Part shown: in pieces, positions 19,283-28,040 of the stretch
Numbering within the stretch: position 1 is the stretch's first letter
Layout of the letters: every line of letters starts with the position of its first letter
Assembly (NCBI RefSeq): GCF_900143625.1
Contig: NZ_FRFF01000019.1
Location: forward strand, 1-64,000
Length of the DNA: 64,000 bases
Reading direction: 5' to 3'
Source: Nocardiopsis sp. JB363
Lineage (GTDB): Bacteria; Actinomycetota; Actinomycetes; Streptosporangiales; Streptosporangiaceae
The notes under the pieces: generated by a model
The model's database searches: none
What the model was told of the DNA's origin: nothing
Seen by the model: only the letters and a program-made list of their open reading frames with translations
Position numbers and translations under genes: made by a program

Positions 19283-19739
19283 GGGTTCCCTCCTGAGCGA
19301 CGCGACGCATGACGATGGCGTCCGCTCCCTTGTAGTAGCCGCGTCGAACACCGAGTTCGACGAAACCGAAACGCCGGTACAGGTCCTGGGCGCGCGGGTT
19401 GTCCGAACGCACCTCCAGGAACGTGTGGGCGACGCCGCGCGCCGCCGCATGGTCGAGGAGTTCGGTGAGCAGTGCCCGTCCGATACCCCGGCCCCAGGCC
19501 TCCTCGGCCACGGCCATGGTCTGCACGTCGCCCTCGGGTGGGACGAAGCGCAGCCCGGCGTAGCCGACGAGACCGTCGTCGGCCTCGGCCACGACGTAAT
19601 GCCGGGTGGTGGTCTCGGCGAGTTCGTCCCGGAGCATGCCCTCGCTCCAGGCGTCGAGCGGGAAAAGGCGTCGTTCCAGGTCCATGACGGCGGGGACGTC
19701 CTCGGCGGTCATGGGACGCAGGGTCGGTCCGGCTGTCAC
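19275..19739 (-). CDS. rimI: Ribosomal-protein S18-alanine N-acetyltransferase RimI-like
   Basis: The 154-residue GNAT acetyltransferase has the acetyl-CoA loop [13 protein letters not shown], the [19 protein letters not shown] block and a C-terminal [15 protein letters not shown]. RimI acetylates the N-terminal Ala of S18, and in actinobacteria it sits within the t6A operon. The GTG at 19739 is preferred because its GTGA overlaps the TsaB stop; an in-frame GTG at 19748 is the alternative. It overlaps both its neighbours. Substrate specificity is inferred from context. Confidence 0.9.
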   Translation of the reverse strand: MTAGPTLRPMTAEDVPAVMDLERRLFPLDAWSEGMLRDELAETTTRHYVVAEADDGLVGYAGLRFVPPEGDVQTMAVAEEAWGRGIGRALLTELLDHAAARGVAHTFLEVRSDNPRAQDLYRRFGFVELGVRRGYYKGADAIVMRRVAQEGTHE

Positions 19740-20407
19740 TTCACCCACTGGCGGACCTTCTTCGGCGCGCCCGGTTCGACGGCGTCGGGCCGGCGCAGGT
19801 AGAGGGGGACGGGTTCGGGGAACTTTTCGCCGAGGTGCAGGCGCAACAGGGCGAGTTCGGCCATGGCGGCGGCGTCCGGCAGGTACGGTTCCACGGCCGG
19901 GGAGCCCAGGGCGTCGGTGTACATGCGGGCGCCGTCACCGATCAGGGGCAGCCCCTCGGTGTCGATCTCGGCGGGCCGGTCGACGCGGACCTCGCCCACG
20001 CGGGTGAGGTGGTCGTCGTAGCGCGCCCAGAACACCTCCTTGCGGCGGGCGTCGGTCAACGCGAGGAAGGGTTCGGTGCGCCGGGTGGCGAAGGCCAGGG
20101 CGTCCAGGGTCGTCACCCCGTGGCAGGGGACCCCGAGCGCGTCGGCGAAGGCGTGTCCGGTGGCCAGACCGACCCGAAGGCCGGTGTAGGGACCGGGACC
20201 GATGCCCACCGCGATGTGGTCGAGTTCGGCGAGGTCCAGCCCGGACTCTGCGAGGAGCCCCTGCACTGTCGGGGCGAGGAGTTCACCGTGGCGTCGGGCG
20301 TCCACCGAGCTCGCGCTCGCGCGGAGGGTGAAGGCGCCGTCGGCGTCGGTCTCGCCGATGGCTGCGGTGACCGCCGGGGTGGCGGTGTCGAAGGCCAGGA
20401 GCAGCAC
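19736..20407 (-). CDS. tsaB: tRNA threonylcarbamoyladenosine biosynthesis protein TsaB
   Basis: TsaB is the ASKHA-fold partner that forms a dimer with TsaD. The 223-residue protein has LLAFDTATPAVTAAIG at the start, VGIGPGPYTGLRVGLATGHAFADAL and FLALTDARRKEVFWARY, as expected. The GTG start at 20407 lies 10 bp after the TsaE stop. It is the third gene of the alr-tsaE-tsaB-rimI-tsaD group. Confidence 0.96.
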   Translation of the reverse strand: MLLLAFDTATPAVTAAIGETDADGAFTLRASASSVDARRHGELLAPTVQGLLAESGLDLAELDHIAVGIGPGPYTGLRVGLATGHAFADALGVPCHGVTTLDALAFATRRTEPFLALTDARRKEVFWARYDDHLTRVGEVRVDRPAEIDTEGLPLIGDGARMYTDALGSPAVEPYLPDAAAMAELALLRLHLGEKFPEPVPLYLRRPDAVEPGAPKKVRQWVK

Positions 20408-20417
20408 GGTGTTCCGC

Positions 20418-20930
20418 CTATCCGCGCCCGGTCGCGGTGCCGGGCAGTTCGATGTCGGTCCACCGGGCGCCGACCGGGCGCAGGTGGACGGTGCGGGTGT
20501 CGTCGGGGTGGCGTTCGATCCGGATTTCGAGCCGGTCGTCGGCCAGCCCTTCGGCCACGCCCTCGCCCCACTCCACGACGGTGACGGACTCCGGGAGGGT
20601 CATGTCCAGGTCGATGTCGTCGATCTCGTCGGAGCTGCCGAGCCGGTAGGCGTCCACGTGCACGAGGGCGGGTCCGCCGCTCAGGGAGGGGTGGATCCGG
20701 GAGATGACGAAGGTGGGCGAGGTGACCGATCCCCGTGCGTCCAGGCCTTGTCCGATGCCCTGGGTGAAGGTGGTCTTGCCCGCGCCCAAGGGCCCGGAGA
20801 GGATGAGCAGGTCTCCGGGGCGGGTGAGCGCGGCGAGGTCACGGCCGAGGGTGCGCATGGCGTCATCGGTGGCGGCGGTGACCGCGTGGACGTGGGGCAC
20901 GCCGTTGGTGGTGGCTGTGGTGTTGGTCAT
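20418..20930 (-). CDS. tsaE: tRNA threonylcarbamoyladenosine biosynthesis ATPase TsaE
   Basis: TsaE is the P-loop ATPase that drives turnover of the TsaBD complex. The 170-residue protein has the Walker A GPLGAGKTTF, the switch-like TSPTFVISRIHP, HVDAYRLGSSDEI and the VVEWGEGVAE block. The ATG at 20930 gives a normal length. The ribosome binding site is weak, and the frame continues upstream without conserved sequence. The 115-bp gap to alr holds no gene. Confidence 0.95.
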   Translation of the reverse strand: MTNTTATTNGVPHVHAVTAATDDAMRTLGRDLAALTRPGDLLILSGPLGAGKTTFTQGIGQGLDARGSVTSPTFVISRIHPSLSGGPALVHVDAYRLGSSDEIDDIDLDMTLPESVTVVEWGEGVAEGLADDRLEIRIERHPDDTRTVHLRPVGARWTDIELPGTATGRG

Positions 20931-21045
20931 GGGCTCGCAGCTGGTTCCGGTGGTGGATTCGGGCGGCTTCGGGGGCACGCCGGTTTCCCTCTTCACCCAG
21001 GTTAGGCGGGATGGGAGGTATTGGTGACCGATATCGAAGAGTGGG

Positions 21046-22173
21046 TCACGAGCCGCCGACGTACTCGCGGGGCACACGCACACCGACCCGTGTGACGATC
21101 TCGTACGGGATGGTGTCCAAGACCTCGGCCCATTCCTCCGCGGTGGGGACGTCCGGGTGCTCGTCCGGGTCGCCGAACAGTACCGCGTACTCACCCGCGG
21201 CCACGGGGTCGTTCTCGATATCGACAACGAACTGGTCCATGCAGACTGTTCCCGCGATGGTGCGACGGCGCCCACCGAGGAGCACGGGACCCTTGTTGGT
21301 GGCGGCCCGGGGGACGCCGTCGGCGTAGCCCAGTGGCACGAGTGCCAGGGACGTCTCGTGTTCGGTGAGGTAACGGTGGCCGTAGGAGACACCGCTGCCG
21401 GCGGGGACCCGCTTGGTGAGCGCGACCTTGGATTCGAGGGTCATCGCGGGCCGCAATCCGGGCACGTCGAAACCGGGAATCGGGCAGAGTCCATAACTCG
21501 CGATTCCGCCGCGTACCAGATCGAATCGGGCCTCGGGCAGGGTCAGCAGCGCGGCCGAGTTGGCGATGTGTCGGACCTCCGGGCTCAACCCCGCCTTCTC
21601 GGCGATGTCGAGGGCCTGGTGGAACACGCCCAGCTGTGCGCGGATCGAGGGGTGTCCGATCTCGTCGGCGCACGCGAAGTGCGACCACACCCCGCTGACC
21701 TTGATGAATCCCTCGTCCTCGGCGCGAGCGGCGGCTTCGACCACCGACTCCCAGTCCTCGGGGGACACGCCACCGCGGTGGAGTCCGGTGTCGGCCTTGA
21801 GCTGGACGCGGGCCGTCCTGCCCAGGCGTCGGGCCTCGGCGATCACCTCGTCCAGCACGCCCAGGTCGCTGACGCCCAGGTCGATGTCGGCCTCGATGGC
21901 CTCGCCCACGGGCTCCCCCGGCGGGATGATCCAGGACATGACGGGGACGGTGATCCCGGCCCGGCGCAGTTCCAGGCCTTCCTTGATCAGCGCGGTGCCC
22001 AGCCAGGACGCGCCGCCCGCGAGGAGGGCGCGGGCGGCCGGCACCATGCCGTGCCCGTACCCGTCGGCCTTGACCACACCCATGAGCGGCGTTCCGCCGG
22101 CCCGCTCACGGAGCAGACGGGCGTTGGAGGTGATCGCGTCCAGGTTGACGCGGGCGTGCGCGAAAGGAGCCAT
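21046..22173 (-). CDS. alr: Alanine racemase
   Basis: This PLP enzyme interconverts L- and D-alanine for peptidoglycan. The 375-residue protein has the PLP lysine K35 in GVVKADGYGHG and the second catalytic base Tyr in SGVSYGHRYL (about residue 263). It also has VSHFACADEIGHP-type active-site sequence and the C-terminal CMDQFVVDI. As in Streptomyces it heads the group leading to the t6A genes. Its 5' region (22174-22262) is shared with the divergent DUF6069 gene. Confidence 0.97.
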   Translation of the reverse strand: MAPFAHARVNLDAITSNARLLRERAGGTPLMGVVKADGYGHGMVPAARALLAGGASWLGTALIKEGLELRRAGITVPVMSWIIPPGEPVGEAIEADIDLGVSDLGVLDEVIAEARRLGRTARVQLKADTGLHRGGVSPEDWESVVEAAARAEDEGFIKVSGVWSHFACADEIGHPSIRAQLGVFHQALDIAEKAGLSPEVRHIANSAALLTLPEARFDLVRGGIASYGLCPIPGFDVPGLRPAMTLESKVALTKRVPAGSGVSYGHRYLTEHETSLALVPLGYADGVPRAATNKGPVLLGGRRRTIAGTVCMDQFVVDIENDPVAAGEYAVLFGDPDEHPDVPTAEEWAEVLDTIPYEIVTRVGVRVPREYVGGS

Positions 22174-22262
22174 GCCCCCAGTGTTCCACGCTCTGGTTAG
22201 GTCAGGGAGCTGCGGGTATGTGGGCTACGACCGACTTACGGCCCTATTCCAGGGATATCGGT

Positions 22263-22886
22263 ATGAACGAAAACGGAAGTGAACGAGCCGTCAATGTCAG
22301 CCGGCTCTGGTCGGGTGGCCTGGCCACCGCGGTGGTCGCCGCACTGGTGATCTTCGCGGGGACCCTGGTCGTCCGCGGAGTCTTCGGCGTCCCGGTCCTG
22401 GCACCGGAGGACGCCGGTTATCTGGGTGACGCGGGGACGGTGGGCTACGCACTGGTGGCGGGACTGGTCGCACTGATCGCGACCGCCCTGCTGTACATGC
22501 TGTTGCTGTCGGCGCCACGCGCGCTCTCGTTCTTCGGCTGGATCATGGGTCTGGCCACGGCCATCGCGGCCTTCACGCCCTTCACCCAGGGGGCCGAACT
22601 CTCCAGCCAGGTCTTCACGGGCCTGGTCAACCTGATCTGCGGTATCGCCATCGTCTCGCTCCTGCGCGGCGTGGGTCGCAGCGCCATCATCAGCCGAGTT
22701 CCATCCACCCCCGACGAGCGTCCCGGTCGGGCCCTGCGTCACGAGGGCGTCCTGCCCGATGTGAACCAGCAGGAGTACGACCCCGCGCGCTACCGCGCGA
22801 TGGAGGAGGACGCCGAGTACGACGAGGCACGTGCCCGGGCCCAGCTCCAGAAGGCCGAGGAAGAGCGTGCGCGCCGTGATGTCTGA
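22263..22886 (+). CDS. DUF6069-type four-TM membrane protein
   Basis: The 207-residue protein has four hydrophobic helices between residues 16 and 140 (LATAVVAALVIFAGTLVV, TVGYALVAGLVALIATALLY, SFFGWIMGLATAIAAF, VFTGLVNLICGIAIVSLL). A charged cytoplasmic tail ends in a run of Glu/Arg/Ala predicted to be helical. The start NVSRLWSGGLATAVVAAL matches my memory of the DUF6069 family, whose function is unknown. The ATG at 22263 is used; a GTG 15 codons upstream is possible. The gene is divergent from alr and convergent with the ROK regulator. Confidence 0.75.
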   Translation: MNENGSERAVNVSRLWSGGLATAVVAALVIFAGTLVVRGVFGVPVLAPEDAGYLGDAGTVGYALVAGLVALIATALLYMLLLSAPRALSFFGWIMGLATAIAAFTPFTQGAELSSQVFTGLVNLICGIAIVSLLRGVGRSAIISRVPSTPDERPGRALRHEGVLPDVNQQEYDPARYRAMEEDAEYDEARARAQLQKAEEERARRDV

Positions 22887-22920
22887 CCGGACACCCCGGC
22901 GACGAGAGGAAGCCGAGAAC

Positions 22921-22953
22921 GGGGGCGGGACCTGGTGACCGGGTCCCGCCCCC
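22921..22953. terminator. Perfect 12-bp hairpin between convergent genes
   Basis: GGGGGCGGGACC pairs with GGTCCCGCCCCC around a 9-nt loop and can end both the DUF6069 and the ROK transcripts. Confidence 0.85.
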
Positions 22954-22965
22954 TTGTCGTGCGGT

Positions 22966-24186
22966 TCATGCCCCCATGACCAGGGTCTGGGCGTGTCGGA
23001 CGCTGAGGCAGTGGTCGATGACCATGACGGCCGCGCCGATGACGCCGGCGCTCTCCCCGGCCTTGGAGGAGACGATGCTGAGGTTCTCGGTGGCCAGCGG
23101 CAGTGACCGCTGGTAGATGATCTCGCGGGCGCCCGCGAGGAGGTGGTCGCCGGCCAGGGCCAGCGCGCCGCCGATGACGATCACGGACGGGTTGAACATG
23201 TTGACCGCGGCGGCCAGGACCTCACCGATGTCGCGGCCCGCCTGACGTAGGGCGCGCAGGGCGGGGACGGATCCGCCTCGGGACAGTTCCACCACGTCGC
23301 GTGCGCCCGTGGCGGGGACCCCCGCGTTGGTGAGGGCCTCGGCGAGGGCGTGTCCGCTCGCGACCGCTTCGAGGCAGCCGGTGTTGCCGCAACGGCAGGG
23401 CTGTCGTCCGCCGTTCGGGACGTGGATGTGCCCCATGTCGCCGGCGGCCCCTTGAGCGCCGCGGTAGACGCTGCCCTCGCTGATGATGCCGCAACCGATA
23501 CCGGTGGCGACCTTGACGAACATCAGGTGCCCGGCGGTGGGCCAGGCGACGTGGTGTTCGCCGAGGGCCATGATGTTGACGTCGTTGTCGACCAGCACGG
23601 GTCGGCGGATCGAGGCGTTGACGTGTCCGGCGACGTCGAAGTCGTCCCAGCCGGGCATGATCGGCGGGTTGACGGCCCGCCCGGTGGAGTGTTCGACCGG
23701 TCCCGGCAGGCCGATGCCCACGCCGAGGAGTTCGTCGGTGTCGCGCCCCACTGTGGCCAACAGGGCGAGGCCGTGTTCGACGACCCAGTCGAGGACGGGC
23801 ACGGGCCCCAAGGCGATGTCGAGGTCGGCGCGGTCCTCGGCCAGGACGGTCCCGGACATGTCGGTGAGGGCGAGACGCGCGTGGGTGGCGCCGAGGTCGG
23901 CGGCGAGGACCACCCGTGCCTCGGGGCGGAACGAGAAGGTCGTGGGGGGCCGACCCCCGGTGGAGACCGCTTCGCCCGCGGGACCGATGAGTCCGCTGGC
24001 CAGGAGCGCGTCGACGCGTTGGGTGACCGTGGAGCGCGCCAGTCCGGTGACGGAGGCCAGTTCGGAGCGGGTGCGGGGACGGCCGTCGCGCAGCAGCCGG
24101 AGCAGGGTCCCGGCGCCGGGCGCGGCCGTGGGGGTACGCGGATCGATCGGACCCGGCCCCGTTTCGGTGAGCGCGTCTTCCGTCAT
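22966..24186 (-). CDS. ROK-family sugar-responsive transcriptional regulator
   Basis: The 406-residue protein has an N-terminal winged helix (about 28-75, RTRSELASVTGLARSTVTQRV) and a ROK domain. The ROK domain shows the phosphate-binding VVLAADLGATHARLAL, VLVDNDVNIMALGE, and the zinc-binding PCRCGNTGCLEA with HIHV. This is the NagC/XylR build: a repressor that releases DNA when a sugar binds. It is divergent from the sugar-transport block, with a perfect inverted repeat in the 109-bp gap, and is the obvious local regulator. The ligand is unknown. Confidence 0.92.
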   Translation of the reverse strand: MTEDALTETGPGPIDPRTPTAAPGAGTLLRLLRDGRPRTRSELASVTGLARSTVTQRVDALLASGLIGPAGEAVSTGGRPPTTFSFRPEARVVLAADLGATHARLALTDMSGTVLAEDRADLDIALGPVPVLDWVVEHGLALLATVGRDTDELLGVGIGLPGPVEHSTGRAVNPPIMPGWDDFDVAGHVNASIRRPVLVDNDVNIMALGEHHVAWPTAGHLMFVKVATGIGCGIISEGSVYRGAQGAAGDMGHIHVPNGGRQPCRCGNTGCLEAVASGHALAEALTNAGVPATGARDVVELSRGGSVPALRALRQAGRDIGEVLAAAVNMFNPSVIVIGGALALAGDHLLAGAREIIYQRSLPLATENLSIVSSKAGESAGVIGAAVMVIDHCLSVRHAQTLVMGA

Positions 24187-24250
24187 GGAAACAGTGAATC
24201 ACAGGATCTATTGATTTCCTGTCAGTCAACTAATTTGTCCAGATCCGGCA

Positions 24251-24276
24251 ACTTATGCTTGACCGTCGACATAAGT
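24251..24276. promoter_or_regulatory. Inverted repeat between the ROK regulator and the transport/ebo block
   Basis: ACTTATG and CATAAGT form perfect 7-bp arms with a 12-bp centre, 20 bp upstream of the dehydrogenase start and 65 bp from the regulator start. It is AT-rich in a GC-rich setting and is a good candidate ROK operator. Confidence 0.6.
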
Positions 24277-24295
24277 CCGACGTAACGTCCCAGTC

Positions 24296-25441
24296 ATGTC
24301 AGTGAAGAAGGTCACAAGTCCGGGCGCTCCCTCGCCCGGACCGGCCATCCCCCAGGCCTACCGAGCCGCGGTCATCGGAACCGGCTTCATGGGACGGGTC
24401 CACTCCCACGCCGTCCGCGCCAACGGCGGCGAGGTCGTCGGGGTCGCCGGTTCCTCCCACGCCAAGGCGGAACGGTTCCGCGCCGCGCACGGCATCGCCC
24501 GAGCCCACGCCGACGCCCTCGACCTCATCCACAGCCCCGACGTGGACGTGGTGCACGTGTGCACCCCCAACCACCTGCACGCTCCGCTCGCTCTGGCCGC
24601 CTTGGCCGCGGGCAAGCACGTGGTGTGCGAGAAGCCCCTGGCCACCGACGCCGGCACCGCCCGCGAACTCACCCGCGCCGCGACGGAGGCCGGCCGGGTC
24701 GCCGTGGTGCCCTTCGTCTACCGCTTCCACCCCATGGCCCGTGAGGCCCGCGCGCGCGTGGCCGCGGGCGCCATCGGCCGGGTCGGTCTGGCCCACGGCG
24801 GTTACCTACAGGACTGGCTGCTCTACCCCGAGGAGAGCAACTGGCGGGTCGACCCCGAGGTCGGCGGACCCACCCGGGCCTTCGGCGACATCGGCTCGCA
24901 CTGGTGCGACATGCTCGAATTCGTCACCGGCGACCGCATCACCGAGGTCAGCGCCCAGACCTCCCGGATCACCGACACCCGCGGTGAGAACGGCGGCAGT
25001 CCCGTCGCCACGGAGGACCTGGTGTCCTTCCAGTTCTCCACCCGGGGCGGCGCGGTGGGCAACGCCGTGATCAGCCAGGTCTCCCCCGGACGGAAGAACC
25101 AGCTGGTGCTGGAGGTCTCCGGGACGCGAGGGTCCCTGCGCTTCGATCAGGAACACCCCGAGACCCTGTGGGCGGGCGGGCGCGGCCGGACCGGAATCAT
25201 CTCCCGGGACGACCCCGACCTCAGCCCGGAGGCCGCGCGCCTGGTCGCCCTGCCCGTCGGCCACCCACAGGGCTACCAGGACTGCTTCAACGCGCTGGTC
25301 CACGACACCGGTGCCGCGATCGCCGGGGAGGAGCCGGACGGCCTTCCGGTGTTCGCCGACGGCCTGCGGGCGGCCGAGATCGCCGAGGCCGTGCTGGTCT
25401 CGTCCGCGGAACGTCGCTGGGTCGAGGTGGAACCGGTATGA
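24296..25441 (+). CDS. Gfo/Idh/MocA-family sugar or inositol dehydrogenase
   Basis: The 381-residue protein has the NAD(P)-binding AAVIGTGFMGRVHSHAVRA, the family's VHVCTPNHLHAPLALAALAAGKHVVCEKPLA (with the EKP motif) and the FGDIGSHWCDML active-site block. Such enzymes oxidise sugars or inositols, often at C2 or C3. It is the first gene of the 17-gene block and ends in an ATGA overlap with the transporter ATPase, so it likely acts on the imported compound. Its exact substrate is not readable. Confidence 0.92.
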   Translation: MSVKKVTSPGAPSPGPAIPQAYRAAVIGTGFMGRVHSHAVRANGGEVVGVAGSSHAKAERFRAAHGIARAHADALDLIHSPDVDVVHVCTPNHLHAPLALAALAAGKHVVCEKPLATDAGTARELTRAATEAGRVAVVPFVYRFHPMAREARARVAAGAIGRVGLAHGGYLQDWLLYPEESNWRVDPEVGGPTRAFGDIGSHWCDMLEFVTGDRITEVSAQTSRITDTRGENGGSPVATEDLVSFQFSTRGGAVGNAVISQVSPGRKNQLVLEVSGTRGSLRFDQEHPETLWAGGRGRTGIISRDDPDLSPEAARLVALPVGHPQGYQDCFNALVHDTGAAIAGEEPDGLPVFADGLRAAEIAEAVLVSSAERRWVEVEPV

Positions 25442-26952
25442 CCGGCGAACCCCTGCTCAGAATGACCGGCATCGGCAAGTCCTTCCTTGGCGTGCGGGTC
25501 CTGCACGGGGTCGACCTGGAACTGCGCGCCGGCGAACTCCACGCACTGGTCGGAGAGAACGGCGCGGGCAAGTCCACCCTCATGAAGGTGCTGGCGGGGG
25601 TGCACCGCGCGGACACCGGCCGGATCGAACTCGACGGCGCGGAGGTCTCCTTCGAGCATCCGGTCAAGGCCCAGCGCGCCGGGGTCTCCACCGTCTTCCA
25701 GGAGTTCAACCTGCTCCCGGAGCGCACGGTCGCGCAGAACGTGTTCCTCGGTCGGGAGACCCGCACCCGGGGCATGGTGGACGACCGGGCGATGGAGAAC
25801 GCCACCGCCGCGCTCCTGGCCGACCTCGGGTTGGAGGGCATCGCCCCCTGGTCGAAGGTGCGGCACCTGTCGGTGGCCGAGCAGCAGGTGGTGGAGATCG
25901 TCAAGGCGCTCTCCCACGACGCGCGCGTCATCTCGATGGACGAACCGACCGCCGCACTGGCCGACCACGAGGTCGAGGTCCTCTACCGGATCATCGCCCG
26001 CCTGCGCGAACGCGGCGTGGGCATCCTCTACGTCTCACACCGGTTGAGGGAGATCTTCGATCTGGCCGACACCATCACCGTGCTCAAGGACGGGCACCTG
26101 GTGGACACGGTGGCCGCCGCCGACACCCGACCCGCCGAGCTGATCCGCAAGATGGTGGGCCGGCCGGTCTCCGCGGTCTTCCCCGACCCTCTCGAACCCC
26201 ACGGCGAACACGTGGGCGAGGTGCGCCTGTCGGTGTCCGGCGCCGGAAACACCCAATTGGACGGGATCGACCTGGAAGTGCGCGGCGGCGAGATCGTCGG
26301 GCTGGCCGGACTCCAGGGCAGCGGACGCACCGAGATCGCGCACGGCCTGTTCGGCGTCGATCGGTTCACCCGGGGCGAGGTCCACGTGGACGGACGCCGG
26401 GTCGACCCGCGTTCGCCCCGGCAGGCGGTGCGCGCCGGGCTGGCGCTGGTCACCGAGGACCGCAAGACCCAGGGGTTGATGCTCAACCAGTCCATCCTGG
26501 CCAACGCCCGCCTGGTGCTCGACGCCGTGCTGCCGTTCGGTTCGGGGCGGCGCGCCCGACGCGTCCCGGGCATCCTCTCCTCCTTGGAACTGGTCGCCCG
26601 CGGCGGCCACGCGCAGGAGGTCCGGTACCTGTCCGGCGGCAACCAGCAGAAGGTGGTGCTGGCCAAGTGGCTGGCCACCGACCCCGGGGTCATGGTGCTG
26701 GACGAACCCACACGTGGGATCGACGTGGGAGCCAAACAGGCCGTGTACGCCCTGATGCGCGAACTCGCCGCCGCCGGGGTGGCGATCGTGCTCATCTCCT
26801 CCGAACTGCCGGAACTCATCGGGATGGCCGACCGCCTCGTCGTCCTCTCCGATGGACGGGTGGCGGGCGAGCTCCCGGGCGGTTCCGGCGAGGAGACCGT
26901 GATGGCCCTGGCCACCGGCGCCTCCGCTCACCGTGAGGAGGCCGCCCCATGA
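25438..26952 (+). CDS. Sugar ABC transporter, double ATPase subunit (RbsA/MglA type)
   Basis: The 504-residue protein carries two ABC domains. The first has Walker A GENGAGKST, the signature LSVAEQQ and Walker B VISMDEP. The second has the degenerate Walker A GLQGSGRTE usual for this family, LSGGNQQK and VMVLDEPTRGIDVG. It powers uptake through the two permeases encoded next. It is linked by ATGA overlaps on both sides. Confidence 0.95.
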   Translation: MTGEPLLRMTGIGKSFLGVRVLHGVDLELRAGELHALVGENGAGKSTLMKVLAGVHRADTGRIELDGAEVSFEHPVKAQRAGVSTVFQEFNLLPERTVAQNVFLGRETRTRGMVDDRAMENATAALLADLGLEGIAPWSKVRHLSVAEQQVVEIVKALSHDARVISMDEPTAALADHEVEVLYRIIARLRERGVGILYVSHRLREIFDLADTITVLKDGHLVDTVAAADTRPAELIRKMVGRPVSAVFPDPLEPHGEHVGEVRLSVSGAGNTQLDGIDLEVRGGEIVGLAGLQGSGRTEIAHGLFGVDRFTRGEVHVDGRRVDPRSPRQAVRAGLALVTEDRKTQGLMLNQSILANARLVLDAVLPFGSGRRARRVPGILSSLELVARGGHAQEVRYLSGGNQQKVVLAKWLATDPGVMVLDEPTRGIDVGAKQAVYALMRELAAAGVAIVLISSELPELIGMADRLVVLSDGRVAGELPGGSGEETVMALATGASAHREEAAP

Positions 26953-28040
26953 CCCGAGTCGTCTCCGCCTCAAGGAACCTGCGCGCCCGTACCGGCACCA
27001 CCGGCCTGGTCTACGTGGCCCTGGTGATCGTGCTGGTGGTCAGCGCGCTGTTCGTGGCCTTCCAGGGAGGCAGCCTGTTCACCGCCGCCAACACGGTGGA
27101 CCTGTTCACCCGCTCCAGTCTGCTGGGGTTCCTCGCCATCGGGCAGACGTTGGTGATCCTGTGTCGCTCCCTCGACCTGTCGGTCGGGTACGTGGCGGCG
27201 CTGTCCACCATGGTCGCCGCGATCACGATGGCCGGAGACCCCTCCCGCATCGTCCTCGGCGTCGGCGTCACCTTGGGCCTGGCCGCGCTGATCGGGCTGG
27301 TCAACGGTCTCGTCATCACGAAGCTGCGGGTCAACCCGTTCATCACCACCCTGGGCATGGGGCTGATCATCAAGGGCTACCTGGACACCCGTTTCCAGGG
27401 TCCGGCCGGGTCGATCCCGGCCGAGTTCCAGATGTTCGGCCTCTCACGAGTCGGTGTCCTACCGGTCTCCACGCTGGTCATGCTGGCGCTGGCGGTGGCG
27501 GTGATCCTGTTCCTGCGACGCTCCCGTACGGGTTTCCACATGTACGCCGTGGGCGGTGACGCGGAGGTGGCACGCCTGTCCGGGATCCGGCCCGAGCTGC
27601 CGGTGATCACCGCGCACGTGCTGTGCTCCATGACGGCCGGCGCCGCCGGTCTACTGCTGGCCTCGCGCTTCGGCACCGGCAACTCGTTGGTCTACAACAA
27701 CGGTTATGAGCTGGAGGCCATCGCCGCGGTCGTGCTCGGCGGAACGTACCTGCTGGGCGGACGCGGCGGCGTCGCCGGGACCGTGGCGGGCGTGTTCATC
27801 CTCGCCACCCTCGACACGGTCTTCAACACCCTGTCCGTGGATCCGTTCGTCAAGGACGTGCTGCGCGGCGCCATCGTCATCGCCACCGTGGCCATCTACG
27901 CCCGCGGCCAGCACACCCGGGCGGCCGTCCGGCTCCGCTTCCCCTCCGGTGGCGCCCCACCGTCGGCGACCGGTCCCCCGGATCCGCCGACACCACCGCC
28001 ACCGGAACCGGAAACCGCGGCCCAGGGAGGAACCCGATGA
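26949..28040 (+). CDS. Sugar ABC transporter permease (BPD_transp_2 family)
   Basis: The 363-residue membrane protein has 8-10 hydrophobic helices. It also has the family blocks GQTLVILCRSLDLSVGYVAAL and GLVNGLVITKLRVNPFITTLG, and a C-terminal Pro-rich cytoplasmic tail. It forms the channel with the next permease. Overlap with both neighbours is ATGA. The tail (about residues 325-363, rich in Pro, Thr and Glu) is longer than usual. Confidence 0.93.
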   Translation: MTRVVSASRNLRARTGTTGLVYVALVIVLVVSALFVAFQGGSLFTAANTVDLFTRSSLLGFLAIGQTLVILCRSLDLSVGYVAALSTMVAAITMAGDPSRIVLGVGVTLGLAALIGLVNGLVITKLRVNPFITTLGMGLIIKGYLDTRFQGPAGSIPAEFQMFGLSRVGVLPVSTLVMLALAVAVILFLRRSRTGFHMYAVGGDAEVARLSGIRPELPVITAHVLCSMTAGAAGLLLASRFGTGNSLVYNNGYELEAIAAVVLGGTYLLGGRGGVAGTVAGVFILATLDTVFNTLSVDPFVKDVLRGAIVIATVAIYARGQHTRAAVRLRFPSGGAPPSATGPPDPPTPPPPEPETAAQGGTR

